A DNA stretch of 64,000 nt from assembly GCA_037388885.1 (NCBI GenBank), contig JARRJS010000007.1, positions 26,119 through 90,118 of the forward strand, read 5' to 3'. This document shows positions 27,319 to 36,267 of the stretch, one piece after another (positions within the stretch are counted from its first letter, which is position 1; each line of letters starts with the position of its first letter). The notes below the pieces were generated by a model that was given only the letters and a program-made list of their open reading frames with translations, searched no databases and was not told the DNA's origin. Position numbers and translations under genes: made by a program. Source of the stretch: JARRJS01 sp037388885. Its GTDB lineage: Bacteria; Gemmatimonadota; Gemmatimonadetes; Longimicrobiales; RSA9.

Positions 27319-30141
27319 GTGCGTACACGCGGGTTGCTGATGCTGGTGGTCGCGGCGGCGATACCCGGTTCCGTTGCGGCGCAGGCGAAGAAGCCGCTGG
27401 ATCATGACGCCTACGATGTCTGGCGGACCATCGACAAGGAGGCGCTGTCTCCGGACGGCGCGTGGGTGGAATACGTGTTGGCGCACCGCGTGGGCGACGG
27501 CGAGTTGCACGTCCGCAGCGCAACGACGACGACGGACCACGTCGTACCACGTGGCACCGGCGCCGCGTTCACGGCCGACGGGCAGTTCGTCGTGTTCCGC
27601 ATCCTGCCGGCCCACGACTCGGTGCGGGCGGCCAAGCTGGCGAAGAAGAAGCCGGCGGAGCAGCCGCACGACAGCCTGGGCATCCTGAATCTGGCGACCG
27701 GCGCGCTGGCCAAGATCCCGGACGTGAAGTCGTTCACGGTTCCGCGCACCGGAGCGTCGCTCGTCGCCTACCTGAAAGCCGCCGCGCCGGCCGAGGGGAC
27801 CAGCGGTGAGGAGGGGGCTGCAGGCCGGGGCGGGAACGGAAAGGGCGGCTCCACCCTGGTCCTCCGCGACCTCGCCACGAGCGCCGAGCACGCATACGAC
27901 GACGTGGACTCGTACGAATTCTCGCGGGACGGGGCGCGTCTGGCGTACATCGCCGTACCGCATGACAGTACCGCCCGCGGGGTGTACATCGTGGCGACGT
28001 CGTCAGGCGCGGCATCGCCCGTGCTCGAGGGCCCGGGCGTCTACCGCCGCCTCGCCTGGAACCGGGCAGGAGACCGCCTGGCATTCCTGACCGACCGGAA
28101 CGATCGGACCGCGGACGAGCCGGCGTATGACCTGATGCTGTGGCGCGACGGCGCGGGCGAAGCGGCGGCCGTGGCAGGGACGGGCATGGAAGGGGTGCCG
28201 GACGGATGGGTGGTGAGCCAGTATGCGACACCGGAATTCTCGAAGAAGGGGGATCGCCTGTTCTTCGAGACACAGCCGCGGCCGGAGCCGGAGCCGAAGG
28301 ACACACTGCTGCCGGACGAGGAAGTGAAGGTGGACGTGTGGAACTGGAAGGACCCGCTCATCCAACCGATGCAGCTGATCCAGGCCGACCGGGAGCGCAA
28401 GCGCGGGTATCGCGCCGTGGTGCTGCTGAACCGGCACGACCGCATCGTGCAGCTGGCCACGCTGAACGTGCCACGGGTACAGGTCGGCAGGGACGGCGAT
28501 GCGGACATCGCCCTGGGTGAGTCGAACCTGCCGTACCGGCACCTGGTGGGCATCGACGCCCCCGGGTGGTCGGACTACTACCTCGTGGACGTGCGCACGG
28601 GTCACCACGACAGGGTGCTCCAGCGGGTGCAGGCGACGCGGGCGGCCCTGTCTCCCGGCGCCCGGTACCTGGCCTGGTACGACTATGGCAAACGGGCGTG
28701 GTTTGCCATGGACGTGCGCCGACGCGAGCCCGTCGACCTGACGAAGTCGTTGCCGCACCCGGTGTGGAACGAGCTGGACGACCATCCCATGCCGCCGCCG
28801 CCCTACGGCACCGCGGGCTGGACCAAGGGGGATCGCCGGCTGCTGGTCTACGACCGCTTCGACATCTGGGCGCTGGATCCATCCGGCGGCGCCGCACCGC
28901 GCGATATCACGGATGGCGCGGGTCGTCGTGACAGCCTCCGGTTCCGTTACATCCGCCTGGACCCAGAAGCCCGGGCCATCGCCCCCGACTCCGCTCTGCT
29001 GTTGTCCGCGTTCAACGTTCACACCAAGGTGGCCGGCTTCTACAACGACCGCGTGGACGGCAACGCGACGCCCGTCAAGCTGGTCCTTGCACCGAAGCGC
29101 TTCTCGCGCCCGCGCCGGGCCCGCCACGCAGACGTGCTGCTGTGGACCCGCGAGGACGTGAAGGAGTTCCCGGACCTGTGGGTGAGCGGCCCCACCTTCG
29201 GCGACGCCCACAGGGTCAGCAACGCCAACCCGCAACAGAAGGATTACAACTGGGCCACCGTTGAGCTGGTGGACTGGATCTCCGCCGACGGCATCCCGCT
29301 CCAGGGCCTGCTGTACAAGCCCGAGGACTTCGACCCGTCGAAGAAGTACCCGATGATGGTCACGTTCTATGAGCGGGATTCGGACAACCTGTATGCTCAC
29401 ACGCCGCCGCTGCCCCACCGGTCGGTCATCCGGCCCACGTTCTACGCCAGTCGCGGCTATATCGTGTTCATGCCCGACGTCGTCTACAAGGAAGGCTACC
29501 CGGGTGAGAGCGCGGTGCACGCCGTCGTGCCCGGCGTGCTGAAGCTGCTGGCTGAGCGGCCGTACATCGATCGCACGCGCATCGGTGTCCAGGGCCACAG
29601 CTGGGGCGGTTACCAGATCGCCTACATGATCACCCGCACGAACCTGTTCGCCGCCGCCGAGGCCGGCGCGCCGGTGTCGGACATGGTCAGTGCGTATGGC
29701 GGGTTGCGCTACGGCACGGGCATGAGCCGCATGTTCCAGTACGAGCACACGCAGAGCCGCATCGGCGGTTCGCTCTGGCAGGTACCCATGCGCTACCTGG
29801 AGAACTCGCCCGTCTTCGCCCTGGACCGCGTCCAGACGCCGGTGCTCATCATGCAGAACGACCATGATACCGCGGTCCCGTTCACCCAGGGCATCGAGAT
29901 GTTCGTGGGCCTGCGCCGGCTCGGCAAACCGGTGTGGCTGATCGACTACAACGACATGCCGCACTGGCCTACGACGCCTGCCACCATCCGGGACTGGAAC
30001 ATCCGGATGCAGCAGTACTTCGACCACTTCCTCAAGGGTACGCCGGCGCCCGTCTGGCTGCAGGAAGGGGTCCCGGCCGTGGAGAAGGGAAGAACGCTGG
30101 GTCTCGAGCTCGAACCGACGGAGCCGGCGGGCGGCCACTGA
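27319..30141 (+). CDS. Secreted S9-family prolyl oligopeptidase-like peptidase
   Basis: 940 aa from a GTG at 27319, with a signal peptide ending near GSVAAQA. Residues about 30-640 form a beta-propeller gate (WD-like motifs such as LSPDGAWVEYVLAHR and FSRDGARLAYIAV). The C-terminal alpha/beta hydrolase domain carries Ser761 in GHSWGGYQ, Asp850 in NDHDTAVPF and His882 in YNDMPHWP, a complete catalytic triad. It should cleave short peptides in the periplasm. An E/G-rich linker (AEGTSGEEGAAGRGGNGKGG) at about residues 156-175 interrupts the propeller. S9 enzymes are expanded in protein-degrading Gemmatimonadota. Confidence 0.9.
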   Translation: MRTRGLLMLVVAAAIPGSVAAQAKKPLDHDAYDVWRTIDKEALSPDGAWVEYVLAHRVGDGELHVRSATTTTDHVVPRGTGAAFTADGQFVVFRILPAHDSVRAAKLAKKKPAEQPHDSLGILNLATGALAKIPDVKSFTVPRTGASLVAYLKAAAPAEGTSGEEGAAGRGGNGKGGSTLVLRDLATSAEHAYDDVDSYEFSRDGARLAYIAVPHDSTARGVYIVATSSGAASPVLEGPGVYRRLAWNRAGDRLAFLTDRNDRTADEPAYDLMLWRDGAGEAAAVAGTGMEGVPDGWVVSQYATPEFSKKGDRLFFETQPRPEPEPKDTLLPDEEVKVDVWNWKDPLIQPMQLIQADRERKRGYRAVVLLNRHDRIVQLATLNVPRVQVGRDGDADIALGESNLPYRHLVGIDAPGWSDYYLVDVRTGHHDRVLQRVQATRAALSPGARYLAWYDYGKRAWFAMDVRRREPVDLTKSLPHPVWNELDDHPMPPPPYGTAGWTKGDRRLLVYDRFDIWALDPSGGAAPRDITDGAGRRDSLRFRYIRLDPEARAIAPDSALLLSAFNVHTKVAGFYNDRVDGNATPVKLVLAPKRFSRPRRARHADVLLWTREDVKEFPDLWVSGPTFGDAHRVSNANPQQKDYNWATVELVDWISADGIPLQGLLYKPEDFDPSKKYPMMVTFYERDSDNLYAHTPPLPHRSVIRPTFYASRGYIVFMPDVVYKEGYPGESAVHAVVPGVLKLLAERPYIDRTRIGVQGHSWGGYQIAYMITRTNLFAAAEAGAPVSDMVSAYGGLRYGTGMSRMFQYEHTQSRIGGSLWQVPMRYLENSPVFALDRVQTPVLIMQNDHDTAVPFTQGIEMFVGLRRLGKPVWLIDYNDMPHWPTTPATIRDWNIRMQQYFDHFLKGTPAPVWLQEGVPAVEKGRTLGLELEPTEPAGGH

Positions 30142-30221
30142 TCGGGCCCGGACGGCAGCGCATGGGCCTTGAACCTCGGAGGTGATCCACCGGGGTCGCC
30201 ACAGGGCGATCCCGGCTGGCC

Positions 30222-30779
30222 TTACGCCACTGCGGCGTCCAGTTCGCGCTCGTACGTCTCCAGGTCGTCCGCCGAGAAGAGCACGAACCGGACTTCGTCG
30301 AACGCGGCCGGGTGCCCGCGGACGTACTCGACGACGGCGCTCAACGCGACGCCCGCGGCTCGTTCTACGGGGTAGCCGTAGGCGCCCGTGCTGATGGAGG
30401 GGAACGCGACGGTCCGGTAGCCCTTCTCTCGCGCCACGTCCAGCGAGCTCCGGTACGCGCGCGCCAGAAGCCTCGCTTCACCACGTTTGCCGCCGCCCCA
30501 ACGGGGACCGACCGTGTGGATGACCGCCTCGGCCGGGAGCGTGCCGGCCGTCGTCACCACGGCCCTACCTACCGGCAGGCCGTCGGGGTGCGTGGTGGAC
30601 CGGATCCCTCGACAGGCCGCCAGGATGGACGGGCCACCCTTCCGATGAATCGCGCCGTCCACGCCGCCCCCGCCCAGCAGGCTGGAGTTGGCGGCATTCA
30701 CGATCGCGTCCACGGATTGCTCTGTGATGTCGCCGCGCATCAACCGCAGCAGTGTCGATCCGATCTGGGTTTCGCTCAT
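30222..30779 (-). CDS. Macrodomain protein (MacroD-type ADP-ribose/O-acetyl-ADP-ribose hydrolase)
   Basis: 185 aa from the ATG at 30779 (GAGGAGG upstream). The macrodomain motifs are clear: LMRGDITEQSVDAIVNAANS, LLGGGGVDGAIHRKGG, VIHTVGPRWGGG and AFPSISTGAYGYPVE. This is the MacroD/YmdB class, which removes O-acetyl from O-acetyl-ADP-ribose and mono-ADP-ribose from acidic residues. No DarT-like toxin or sirtuin gene is adjacent, so a toxin-antitoxin role is not supported here. Confidence 0.93.
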   Translation of the reverse strand: MSETQIGSTLLRLMRGDITEQSVDAIVNAANSSLLGGGGVDGAIHRKGGPSILAACRGIRSTTHPDGLPVGRAVVTTAGTLPAEAVIHTVGPRWGGGKRGEARLLARAYRSSLDVAREKGYRTVAFPSISTGAYGYPVERAAGVALSAVVEYVRGHPAAFDEVRFVLFSADDLETYERELDAAVA

Positions 30780-30904
30780 GGATCCTCCTCGGAACTGCCC
30801 ATTGCCGAACGGTGTAGCCACAGCGAGTCAATCTGACGGAAGGCCTTCTGGCCCGAACGGGCCGCGCCGTCGGACGGTTCACACAGGGACAGGAGACTTC
30901 CCAG

Positions 30905-31504
30905 ATGCACAAGTACCATAGTACGCCTTCCATTGCCAGCGCCGTCGCGCTCTTTCTGGCGCTGGCCGCCGGGACCGCGAAAGCGCAGCAGCCGACCCCG
31001 ACGCCGACCCAGCCTGTGCCGGTCCCCCAGGGGCAGCAGGCACCTGCCATGTCACCTGCCCTGCGGGACACCCTGCAGAACCTGCTCGTCGAGGCGCAGC
31101 AGATCCAGGCGCGGCTCGCGCAGATCCAGCACCAAGTCATCGAAGCCAACCAGGCGCTGTCGGCGGAACGCGATTCCATCGAGCAGCAGATCGAGGCGAA
31201 GGTCGCGGCCACGGATTCGGAGGCGGCCGGACGGCTGGCACGGCTCGATGAGCTGAAGGCCCGGTTCGACTCGGCGCAGGCGGCGCAGGACACCGCGAAG
31301 CTGCAGAGCATCGTCATGGAAGCGCAGGCATTGAACCAGCAGGTGCAGCAGGCGCGCATGGCGGCGATGAAGCAGGACACGATCGCGGCGCGCATCGACG
31401 CGTTCCGCAAGAAATTGCTGGCAGGCATGCGCAAGGTCGAGCCGCAGACGGATTCGTTGATTGCACGTGTGGAGGCGATCGCGGCACGGCTACAACAGAA
31501 TTAA
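30905..31504 (+). CDS. Secreted coiled-coil protein of unknown function
   Basis: 199 aa. A signal peptide (ASAVALFLALAAGTAKAQ) is followed by a Pro/Thr/Gln linker, then an almost uninterrupted alpha-helical coiled coil (about residues 50-198) rich in Gln, Ala and Glu: QIQARLAQIQHQVIEANQAL, DSEAAGRLARLDELKARF and so on. No cysteine. It resembles periplasmic OmpH/Skp-like or tether-type helical proteins by composition only. It is divergent from the macrodomain gene. Confidence 0.65.
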   Translation: MHKYHSTPSIASAVALFLALAAGTAKAQQPTPTPTQPVPVPQGQQAPAMSPALRDTLQNLLVEAQQIQARLAQIQHQVIEANQALSAERDSIEQQIEAKVAATDSEAAGRLARLDELKARFDSAQAAQDTAKLQSIVMEAQALNQQVQQARMAAMKQDTIAARIDAFRKKLLAGMRKVEPQTDSLIARVEAIAARLQQN

Positions 31505-31673
31505 CCGCTTCGCACAACGTTTTCCGGCGCGCAGCTAACCTTTTCGGCATTCGATGCATCCAACTGTGTGAAAGCCTGAAACACGGGTGCCCTCGTCCGC
31601 GTAGGGACCCATACAAAGCGATGAACCCTCATCGCATCACTGGAGACCAGCGATTAACGGCTCGGAGACCGGC

Positions 31674-31811
31674 ATGACCTGGATGCATACGAGGAAACCG
31701 ATGACAAAGCGCGATGTGGTCACTGTTGTGGCCCGTACCCTGGCCGGCGTGGTGGTGTATGTGGGCACGCTTGCGCTCCTGCTGATCCCGGTGATCGATG
31801 CGTTGCACTGA
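31674..31811 (+). CDS. Small single-pass membrane protein (45 aa)
   Basis: ATG at 31674 with GGAGA about 6 nt upstream; an internal ATG at 31701 is also possible. The protein reads MTWMHTRKPMTKRDVV and then one hydrophobic helix (VVVYVGTLALLLIPVIDALH) before a TGA at 31809. A basic N-terminus and single helix suggest an inner-membrane micropeptide. A clean 11-bp hairpin follows 24 bp later, as expected for an independent short gene. Family not recognised. Confidence 0.45.
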   Translation: MTWMHTRKPMTKRDVVTVVARTLAGVVVYVGTLALLLIPVIDALH

Positions 31812-31834
31812 GCGGGGACACGACAGACGAGACT

Positions 31835-31865
31835 GAGAGCCGGTCCGCTTGGCAGACCGGCTCTC
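31835..31865 (+). terminator. Intrinsic-terminator-like hairpin
   Basis: GAGAGCCGGTC and GACCGGCTCTC form a perfect 11-bp stem with a 9-nt loop after the 45-aa membrane protein ORF. The following TGTCATCT is only weakly T-rich. Confidence 0.5.
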
Positions 31866-32077
31866 TGTCATCTCCGGCCGGGCATGGACCGCCGGCCGAC
31901 CCTCATCGTCACCGCGCGAGTGACCACCCGCTCCCTCTGAAAGACGGCATCCCTGTTGGAATAACCGTTGGCACCTGACGGACTCGTCGAAATCGTGGAA
32001 GAAACGCCGCGCCTCACGCCCGAACCCAAGGGCTGAGCGTCTGGCGTCGGGTCGCATGGGCCGTTCTCTTCCAGGGT

Positions 32078-32674
32078 ATGGCCATCCCCTGTCCGTCCTG
32101 CGGCCGCGAGTACGACGTCACCCTCTTCGAGTACGGTCGTACCATCCGTTGCTCGTGCGGCGCGCGCGTCGGGCTGGCGCTGCGGTCACGACCCCTCGCT
32201 GGGGAACCACGCTTCATCGCTGACGCCATGCTCGGCCGGCTCGCCCGCTGGCTGCGCGCACTGGGTTACGACGTGGCGGCGGACCCGCCGGTGGCCGACG
32301 CCGATCTCGTGCGGCGAGCCGTCCTGGAACATCGGGTCCTGTTGACGCGGGACCGAAAGCTCTGCAGGGACTGGTGGATTTCCGGCTGCGTGGTCGTGGA
32401 GGCTCGCAGGCCCGCCCGGCAGCTGAACGAGGTCGTGACCCGACTGGAGCTCCGTCGCGAATGGCGCCGCCACCTGTTCAGCCGCTGCCTGGTCTGCAAC
32501 ACGCGGCTGGAGCCCGCTTCCGGCGAAGACATCGCGACGCGTCTGCCGACACCGCCCCCGATCGGGCCTTTTTCCCGCTGCCCCGGATGTGGCCGAGTGT
32601 ACTGGGAAGGCCAGCATACCCGACGCATGCGACGGTTTCTGGAACGCGCGCTCGGTTCCGGCGGTGACAGGTGA
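32078..32674 (+). CDS. Zinc-ribbon + Mut7-C (PIN-like RNase) domain protein
   Basis: 198 aa. Residues 1-30 form a zinc ribbon (CPSCGREYDV...CSCGARVG). From residue 45 comes the Mut7-C/DUF5615-like PIN core: RFIADAMLGRLARWLRALGYDV, VLEHRVLLTRDRKLC, with conserved Asp residues for metal binding. A second zinc ribbon lies at the C-terminus (CLVCNTRLEP...CPGCGRVYWEG). Mut7-C proteins are predicted RNases named after nematode MUT-7. The added N-terminal ribbon is the less common part. Cytoplasmic; the RNA target is unknown. Confidence 0.85.
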   Translation: MAIPCPSCGREYDVTLFEYGRTIRCSCGARVGLALRSRPLAGEPRFIADAMLGRLARWLRALGYDVAADPPVADADLVRRAVLEHRVLLTRDRKLCRDWWISGCVVVEARRPARQLNEVVTRLELRREWRRHLFSRCLVCNTRLEPASGEDIATRLPTPPPIGPFSRCPGCGRVYWEGQHTRRMRRFLERALGSGGDR

Positions 32675-32773
32675 GCCCCGGGGCGGCTCATCGGGCCGCC
32701 GCGCGCCACCATGGATGCGCAACGAGCGACCGATCGGTCGCTCGTTGCCAGCCAGGCGAACCCCGCCGCGGGA

Positions 32774-33151
32774 TCAGCTCGGCGGTTCGCCTTCCTGTTC
32801 CGTGTTCTCTGCCTGTGGCGGGAGCGTGCCTGCGACCTTCGGCTCGCCGGACCGCTTGGCACGTTCGTCCAGCTCCTTGCGGAACTCTTCGATCTTGTCC
32901 TGCAGCTTGCGCAGAAGCTGGTCCAACCTGGGTTGTGCGTCCGAAACCAGCTTCTGCACCTTCGGCTTGACGTCGTCCATGGCCGAATCCACACGTGGCC
33001 GCAGCTCTTTCAGGGCCGAGTCCACCTTGGCGTCCAGCTCCTCCAGTGCGCGCCTGACTTTCGGCCTGGCTTCCTCGAGGGCCGCCTCGATCCGCGCCTG
33101 CATCTCCTTCAGCGCGTCACGCTTGCGCTCGGTTTCGTTCTGTTCGTCCAC
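32774..33151 (-). CDS. Amphipathic 11-residue-repeat helical protein
   Basis: 125 aa, very charged and without cysteine, tryptophan or a signal peptide. Residues 18-94 are seven consecutive 11-mers of the form x-P/A-K/R-V/I/L-x-x-A/L-L-x-x-L/A, for example RPKVRRALEEL, DAKVDSALKEL, RPRVDSAMDDV, KPKVQKLVSDA and QPRLDQLLRKL. Undecad repeats of this type (apolipoprotein, LEA and synuclein-like) form long amphipathic helices that bind lipid surfaces or stay disordered until bound. The C-terminal 30 residues are Pro/Glu-rich. The function is unknown; membrane or polymer-granule binding is an inference. Confidence 0.7.
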   Translation of the reverse strand: MDEQNETERKRDALKEMQARIEAALEEARPKVRRALEELDAKVDSALKELRPRVDSAMDDVKPKVQKLVSDAQPRLDQLLRKLQDKIEEFRKELDERAKRSGEPKVAGTLPPQAENTEQEGEPPS

Positions 33152-33194
33152 CGTCGCCTCCCGGCTGGAATCCTGCTTCGGGCCTCTCCCACAA

Positions 33195-36128
33195 TTACGA
33201 TGACCCGGAAGGTGGAGTTTCGCCAGGGATGCCCGTGGCCTGCTTTTCTCTCAGCCAGGCTCGCGCCGCCGGATGCAGCGGGACGGGCGCTTGGTTGAGG
33301 GCGTCCAGACGGATCTGGCCTGCGATCTCTGCCACCTGTCGGAGCTGGCTGCGATCTTGGTCCAGAATGTCCAGCACTTCGCGCACCACATCCCCACTGA
33401 GGCTCGAGTCCGCGACCAGCCAGTTCATCACGGCGATCGTCCGGATCTCCTGGTCCTGTCCCGGATACGCTTTCGCAGGGATGACACCGGTGCTGTAGTA
33501 CGGATGCTGCTCTTGCAGGCGCCGTGCACCGTCGCCCGAAATGGGGATCAGGCGGGCTACACCGGTGGATGTGACCTCCAGCACCGCGGATGCCGGATAG
33601 CCGACGGAGAAGATGGCGGCGTCCACGGCGCCGTCCCGGAGCGCGGCGGCGGACTCGGTGAACGACAGGAACCGCTGGTCGATGTCGTCGTACGTGATGC
33701 CGTAGGCTGCGAGCAGTTGGTGAGACAACTCCTCCGTGCCGCTCCCCGCGGAGCCGACGGACACCCGTCGCCCTCGCAGCTCGCTCATCGACCGGATCCC
33801 GGATCCCACCCGCACGAGCACCTGGGCCACATTCGGATACAGCGGCGCCACGATGCGCAGGTTCTTCAGCGGCCGGGGGAAGTCCTGCCCGCCCACGTAT
33901 GCTTGGTACAGCGTGTTCGCCATGGAGAAGCCCAGGTCGATCTGGCCGTTGGCAATCCGCTGGATGTTCTCCAGTGACCCGCCGCTGACCTCCGCCGTGA
34001 ATTCACGAAGCGAGTCACGGGCGGACAGCCGGCTGGCGATGGCGCCGCCCAACGGGTAGTAGATGCCACCGGTCCCGGCGGTGCCGATGCTCAGGAACTG
34101 GCGCGGCACCGACGGGCGCCTGGCCGCGTTTCTCTCGCCGCATCCGGAAAAGAGCACCAGCGTGCCGAGCAACAGCATGCCGGCGGGGCCTGCGGGTACG
34201 CCCGTGAGGCGGCGCCTGCTGGATGTCGCGCCCTTCCCGCCCGCCCCGGGCCCTGCGCCCGCCGGCTTCCGCAGGAATGCAAGCGCCATGGCCGCGCCGC
34301 CGAACAGGTCCGTGACGAGGCCAGGCGCAATCAGCCCCACGGCCGCAGCACTCAGCAGCAGGCGTTCCCAGCCGGCGAGCGGACGCCGGGCGTATCCAAT
34401 GACCGCGGCGGCCAGGGCCGTAACACCGATGAATGCGGTGACCACGGCGACGGCGACCGAACCGGGCGGCCCGTTGAGCAGAAGCGGCGGCGCGTAGACG
34501 AACATGAACGGCACCAGGAACCCGGCGAGGGCGAGGCCCATGGCGGTCAGGGCGGTGCGCAACGGGGACGCCTCGGCAATGCCGGCGGCGGCGTAGGCGG
34601 CGAGGGACACGGGCGGCGTCACGTTCGAGATGCAGCCGAAGTAGAAGATGAACAGGTGCGCGGCCAGCAGGGGAACGCCCAGGTTCACCAGCGCCGGCGC
34701 GCCGAGCGCTGCGAGGACAACATACGCGGCGGTGGTCGGCAGGCCCATGCCGATGATGATCGAGCCGATGGCCGTAAGCCCGAGGGCGATGGGCAGGTGG
34801 CCGTTTGCGAGCGTGATCACGAGCTCGGACATGCGGAGGCCGATCCCGGTGAGCGACGCGACGCCGACGACGATGCCAGCGGTGGCGCAGGCGGCGGCCA
34901 CCTGCACGGTGCCCGCAGCGCCCGCGACCAGCGCCCGCCGCAAGGTCCTGCCGTCCAGGCGAGTTGCGGCCCGCAGCATCGCCGTGAGGACGCCCGTGAC
35001 GACGCCCCAGAACGCTGCACGCATGGGCGAGCGACCCATGGCCAGCAGCACCACGATCACGGCGAGGGAGATCAGCAGGTGGAGCCGCGCCATGACCGGT
35101 CCCGCCGGTTGCGCGCCACCCGGCCCCAGGCCCATTCGGCCGGCCCGGAAGTGGATCGCCATGAACAGCGCCACATAGTACAGCAGCGCCGGTACGAGCG
35201 CGGCCAGCGCGACGTGGGCGTAGGGGATGTTGGTCCACGTGGCCAGGATGAATGCGCCCGCACCCATGATGGGCGGCATCAGCTGCCCACCAGTGCTGGC
35301 TGCCGCCTCGATGGCTGCGGCAAAGTACGGCCGGAACCCCGAACGCTTCATCAGCGGGATCGTGACGGCGCCCGTCGTCGCAACATTGGCCACCGCGCTG
35401 CCGGACAGCGAGCCCATGAGCGCGCTCGCCACCGACGCCGTCTTCGCCGGGCCGCCCTGCGATCGGCCGGCGACCCGGGCCGCCAGCCCGATGAGCAGCT
35501 CGCCGCCGCCCGCCGCGTCCAGGATGGCGCCGAACAGCACGAACAGAAACACGAAATCCGCTGACACGCCCAGCGGGATTCCCCAGATCCCTTCCGTCGA
35601 CAGATAGAGCTGCTCGATGATGCGCGTCAGGGGATAGGCACGGTGCGCCAGCAACCCCGGAAGCCACGGCCCGGCCATGGCGTACCCGATGGCCAGCAGC
35701 GCCACGCCGACCAGTCCCCAGCCGGTGGCCCGCCGCGCGAGCTCCAACACCACGACGATCGCCACGGCGCCTGCCACCAGGTCCAGCTTCGTGGGCATGC
35801 CGACCCGACGCATGAGCGCCGTGTGTTCCAGCACCAGGTAGCCGCAGCTGAACAGCGTAGCGGCAACCAGCAGCACGGTGAGCGCGGTTTGTACCCGGGC
35901 CCGGTGGAGGCCACGTTTGCCGCGCATGATGCCGGCGCCCAGGAAGCCGAGCGTGGCCATGAGCGCCAGGTGTACGGGACGCTGGACCAGGGCGGTGAAC
36001 GGGTAGACGCCGGCCGCGAACAGGTGAAACGCGGCCGCGAGAATGGCGATGGCGGCGACGAGGGTAGACGTGCGCCCGGGGTTCGGGGATGCTACGCGAT
36101 CGTGGGTGGCGGTCGCTGGATCGGGCAA
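33195..36128 (-). CDS. TRAP transporter fused 4TM-12TM permease joined to a TAXI-family solute-binding domain
   Basis: 977 aa. Residues about 20-640 are a TRAP DctQ-DctM fused permease: many TM helices with the landmarks LGVSADFVFLFVLFGAILDA, GSLSGSAVANVATTGAVTIP, AASTGGQLMPPIMGAGAF and GMGLPTTAAYVVLAALGAPA. Without any stop the frame then enters MLLLGTLVLFSGC (651-663), which is exactly a lipoprotein signal, and a complete TAXI binding domain (SIGTAGTGGIYYPLGGAIA, VSGGSLENIQRIANGQIDLG, RVSVGSAGSGTEELSHQLLA). In most genomes this domain is a separate gene. The inner ATG at 34178 has no Shine-Dalgarno, so a fused product is expected. Substrate unknown, probably an organic acid. Confidence 0.85.
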   Translation of the reverse strand: MPDPATATHDRVASPNPGRTSTLVAAIAILAAAFHLFAAGVYPFTALVQRPVHLALMATLGFLGAGIMRGKRGLHRARVQTALTVLLVAATLFSCGYLVLEHTALMRRVGMPTKLDLVAGAVAIVVVLELARRATGWGLVGVALLAIGYAMAGPWLPGLLAHRAYPLTRIIEQLYLSTEGIWGIPLGVSADFVFLFVLFGAILDAAGGGELLIGLAARVAGRSQGGPAKTASVASALMGSLSGSAVANVATTGAVTIPLMKRSGFRPYFAAAIEAAASTGGQLMPPIMGAGAFILATWTNIPYAHVALAALVPALLYYVALFMAIHFRAGRMGLGPGGAQPAGPVMARLHLLISLAVIVVLLAMGRSPMRAAFWGVVTGVLTAMLRAATRLDGRTLRRALVAGAAGTVQVAAACATAGIVVGVASLTGIGLRMSELVITLANGHLPIALGLTAIGSIIIGMGLPTTAAYVVLAALGAPALVNLGVPLLAAHLFIFYFGCISNVTPPVSLAAYAAAGIAEASPLRTALTAMGLALAGFLVPFMFVYAPPLLLNGPPGSVAVAVVTAFIGVTALAAAVIGYARRPLAGWERLLLSAAAVGLIAPGLVTDLFGGAAMALAFLRKPAGAGPGAGGKGATSSRRRLTGVPAGPAGMLLLGTLVLFSGCGERNAARRPSVPRQFLSIGTAGTGGIYYPLGGAIASRLSARDSLREFTAEVSGGSLENIQRIANGQIDLGFSMANTLYQAYVGGQDFPRPLKNLRIVAPLYPNVAQVLVRVGSGIRSMSELRGRRVSVGSAGSGTEELSHQLLAAYGITYDDIDQRFLSFTESAAALRDGAVDAAIFSVGYPASAVLEVTSTGVARLIPISGDGARRLQEQHPYYSTGVIPAKAYPGQDQEIRTIAVMNWLVADSSLSGDVVREVLDILDQDRSQLRQVAEIAGQIRLDALNQAPVPLHPAARAWLREKQATGIPGETPPSGSS

Positions 36129-36267
36129 GCGCTTGCCGGGTCAGGGTGGCTCGTCGGGAGGAAGTATGGGGCGACGACCGAGATCCCGCGAGCCGGCTTC
36201 GACCTCGAATTCGAATGCGAAGCGGAATTCGAACTCGAAGCAGAGCCGGGCGAACGGCTGACCCCGC
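36129..36267. repeat. 139-bp spacer with GAATTCGA-rich low-complexity repeat
   Basis: GAATTCGAA (36209-36217), nine bases, then GAATTCGAACTCGAA (36226 onward) forms a short two-step repeat. The same layout (GAATTCGAA, nine bases, GAATTCGAGCTCGGA) occurs at 37681 inside the mutY 5' end, so related repeats flank the VWA gene. No gene is supported here. Confidence 0.4.

Noticed and set aside
28003..30138. 711-residue open frame opposite the S9 peptidase
   Set aside because: Antisense shadow; the opposite strand has signal peptide and full catalytic triad.
30222..30779. DarTG-like toxin-antitoxin with the macrodomain as antitoxin
   Set aside because: No DarT-like ADP-ribosyltransferase next to it; the neighbours are a peptidase and a coiled-coil protein.
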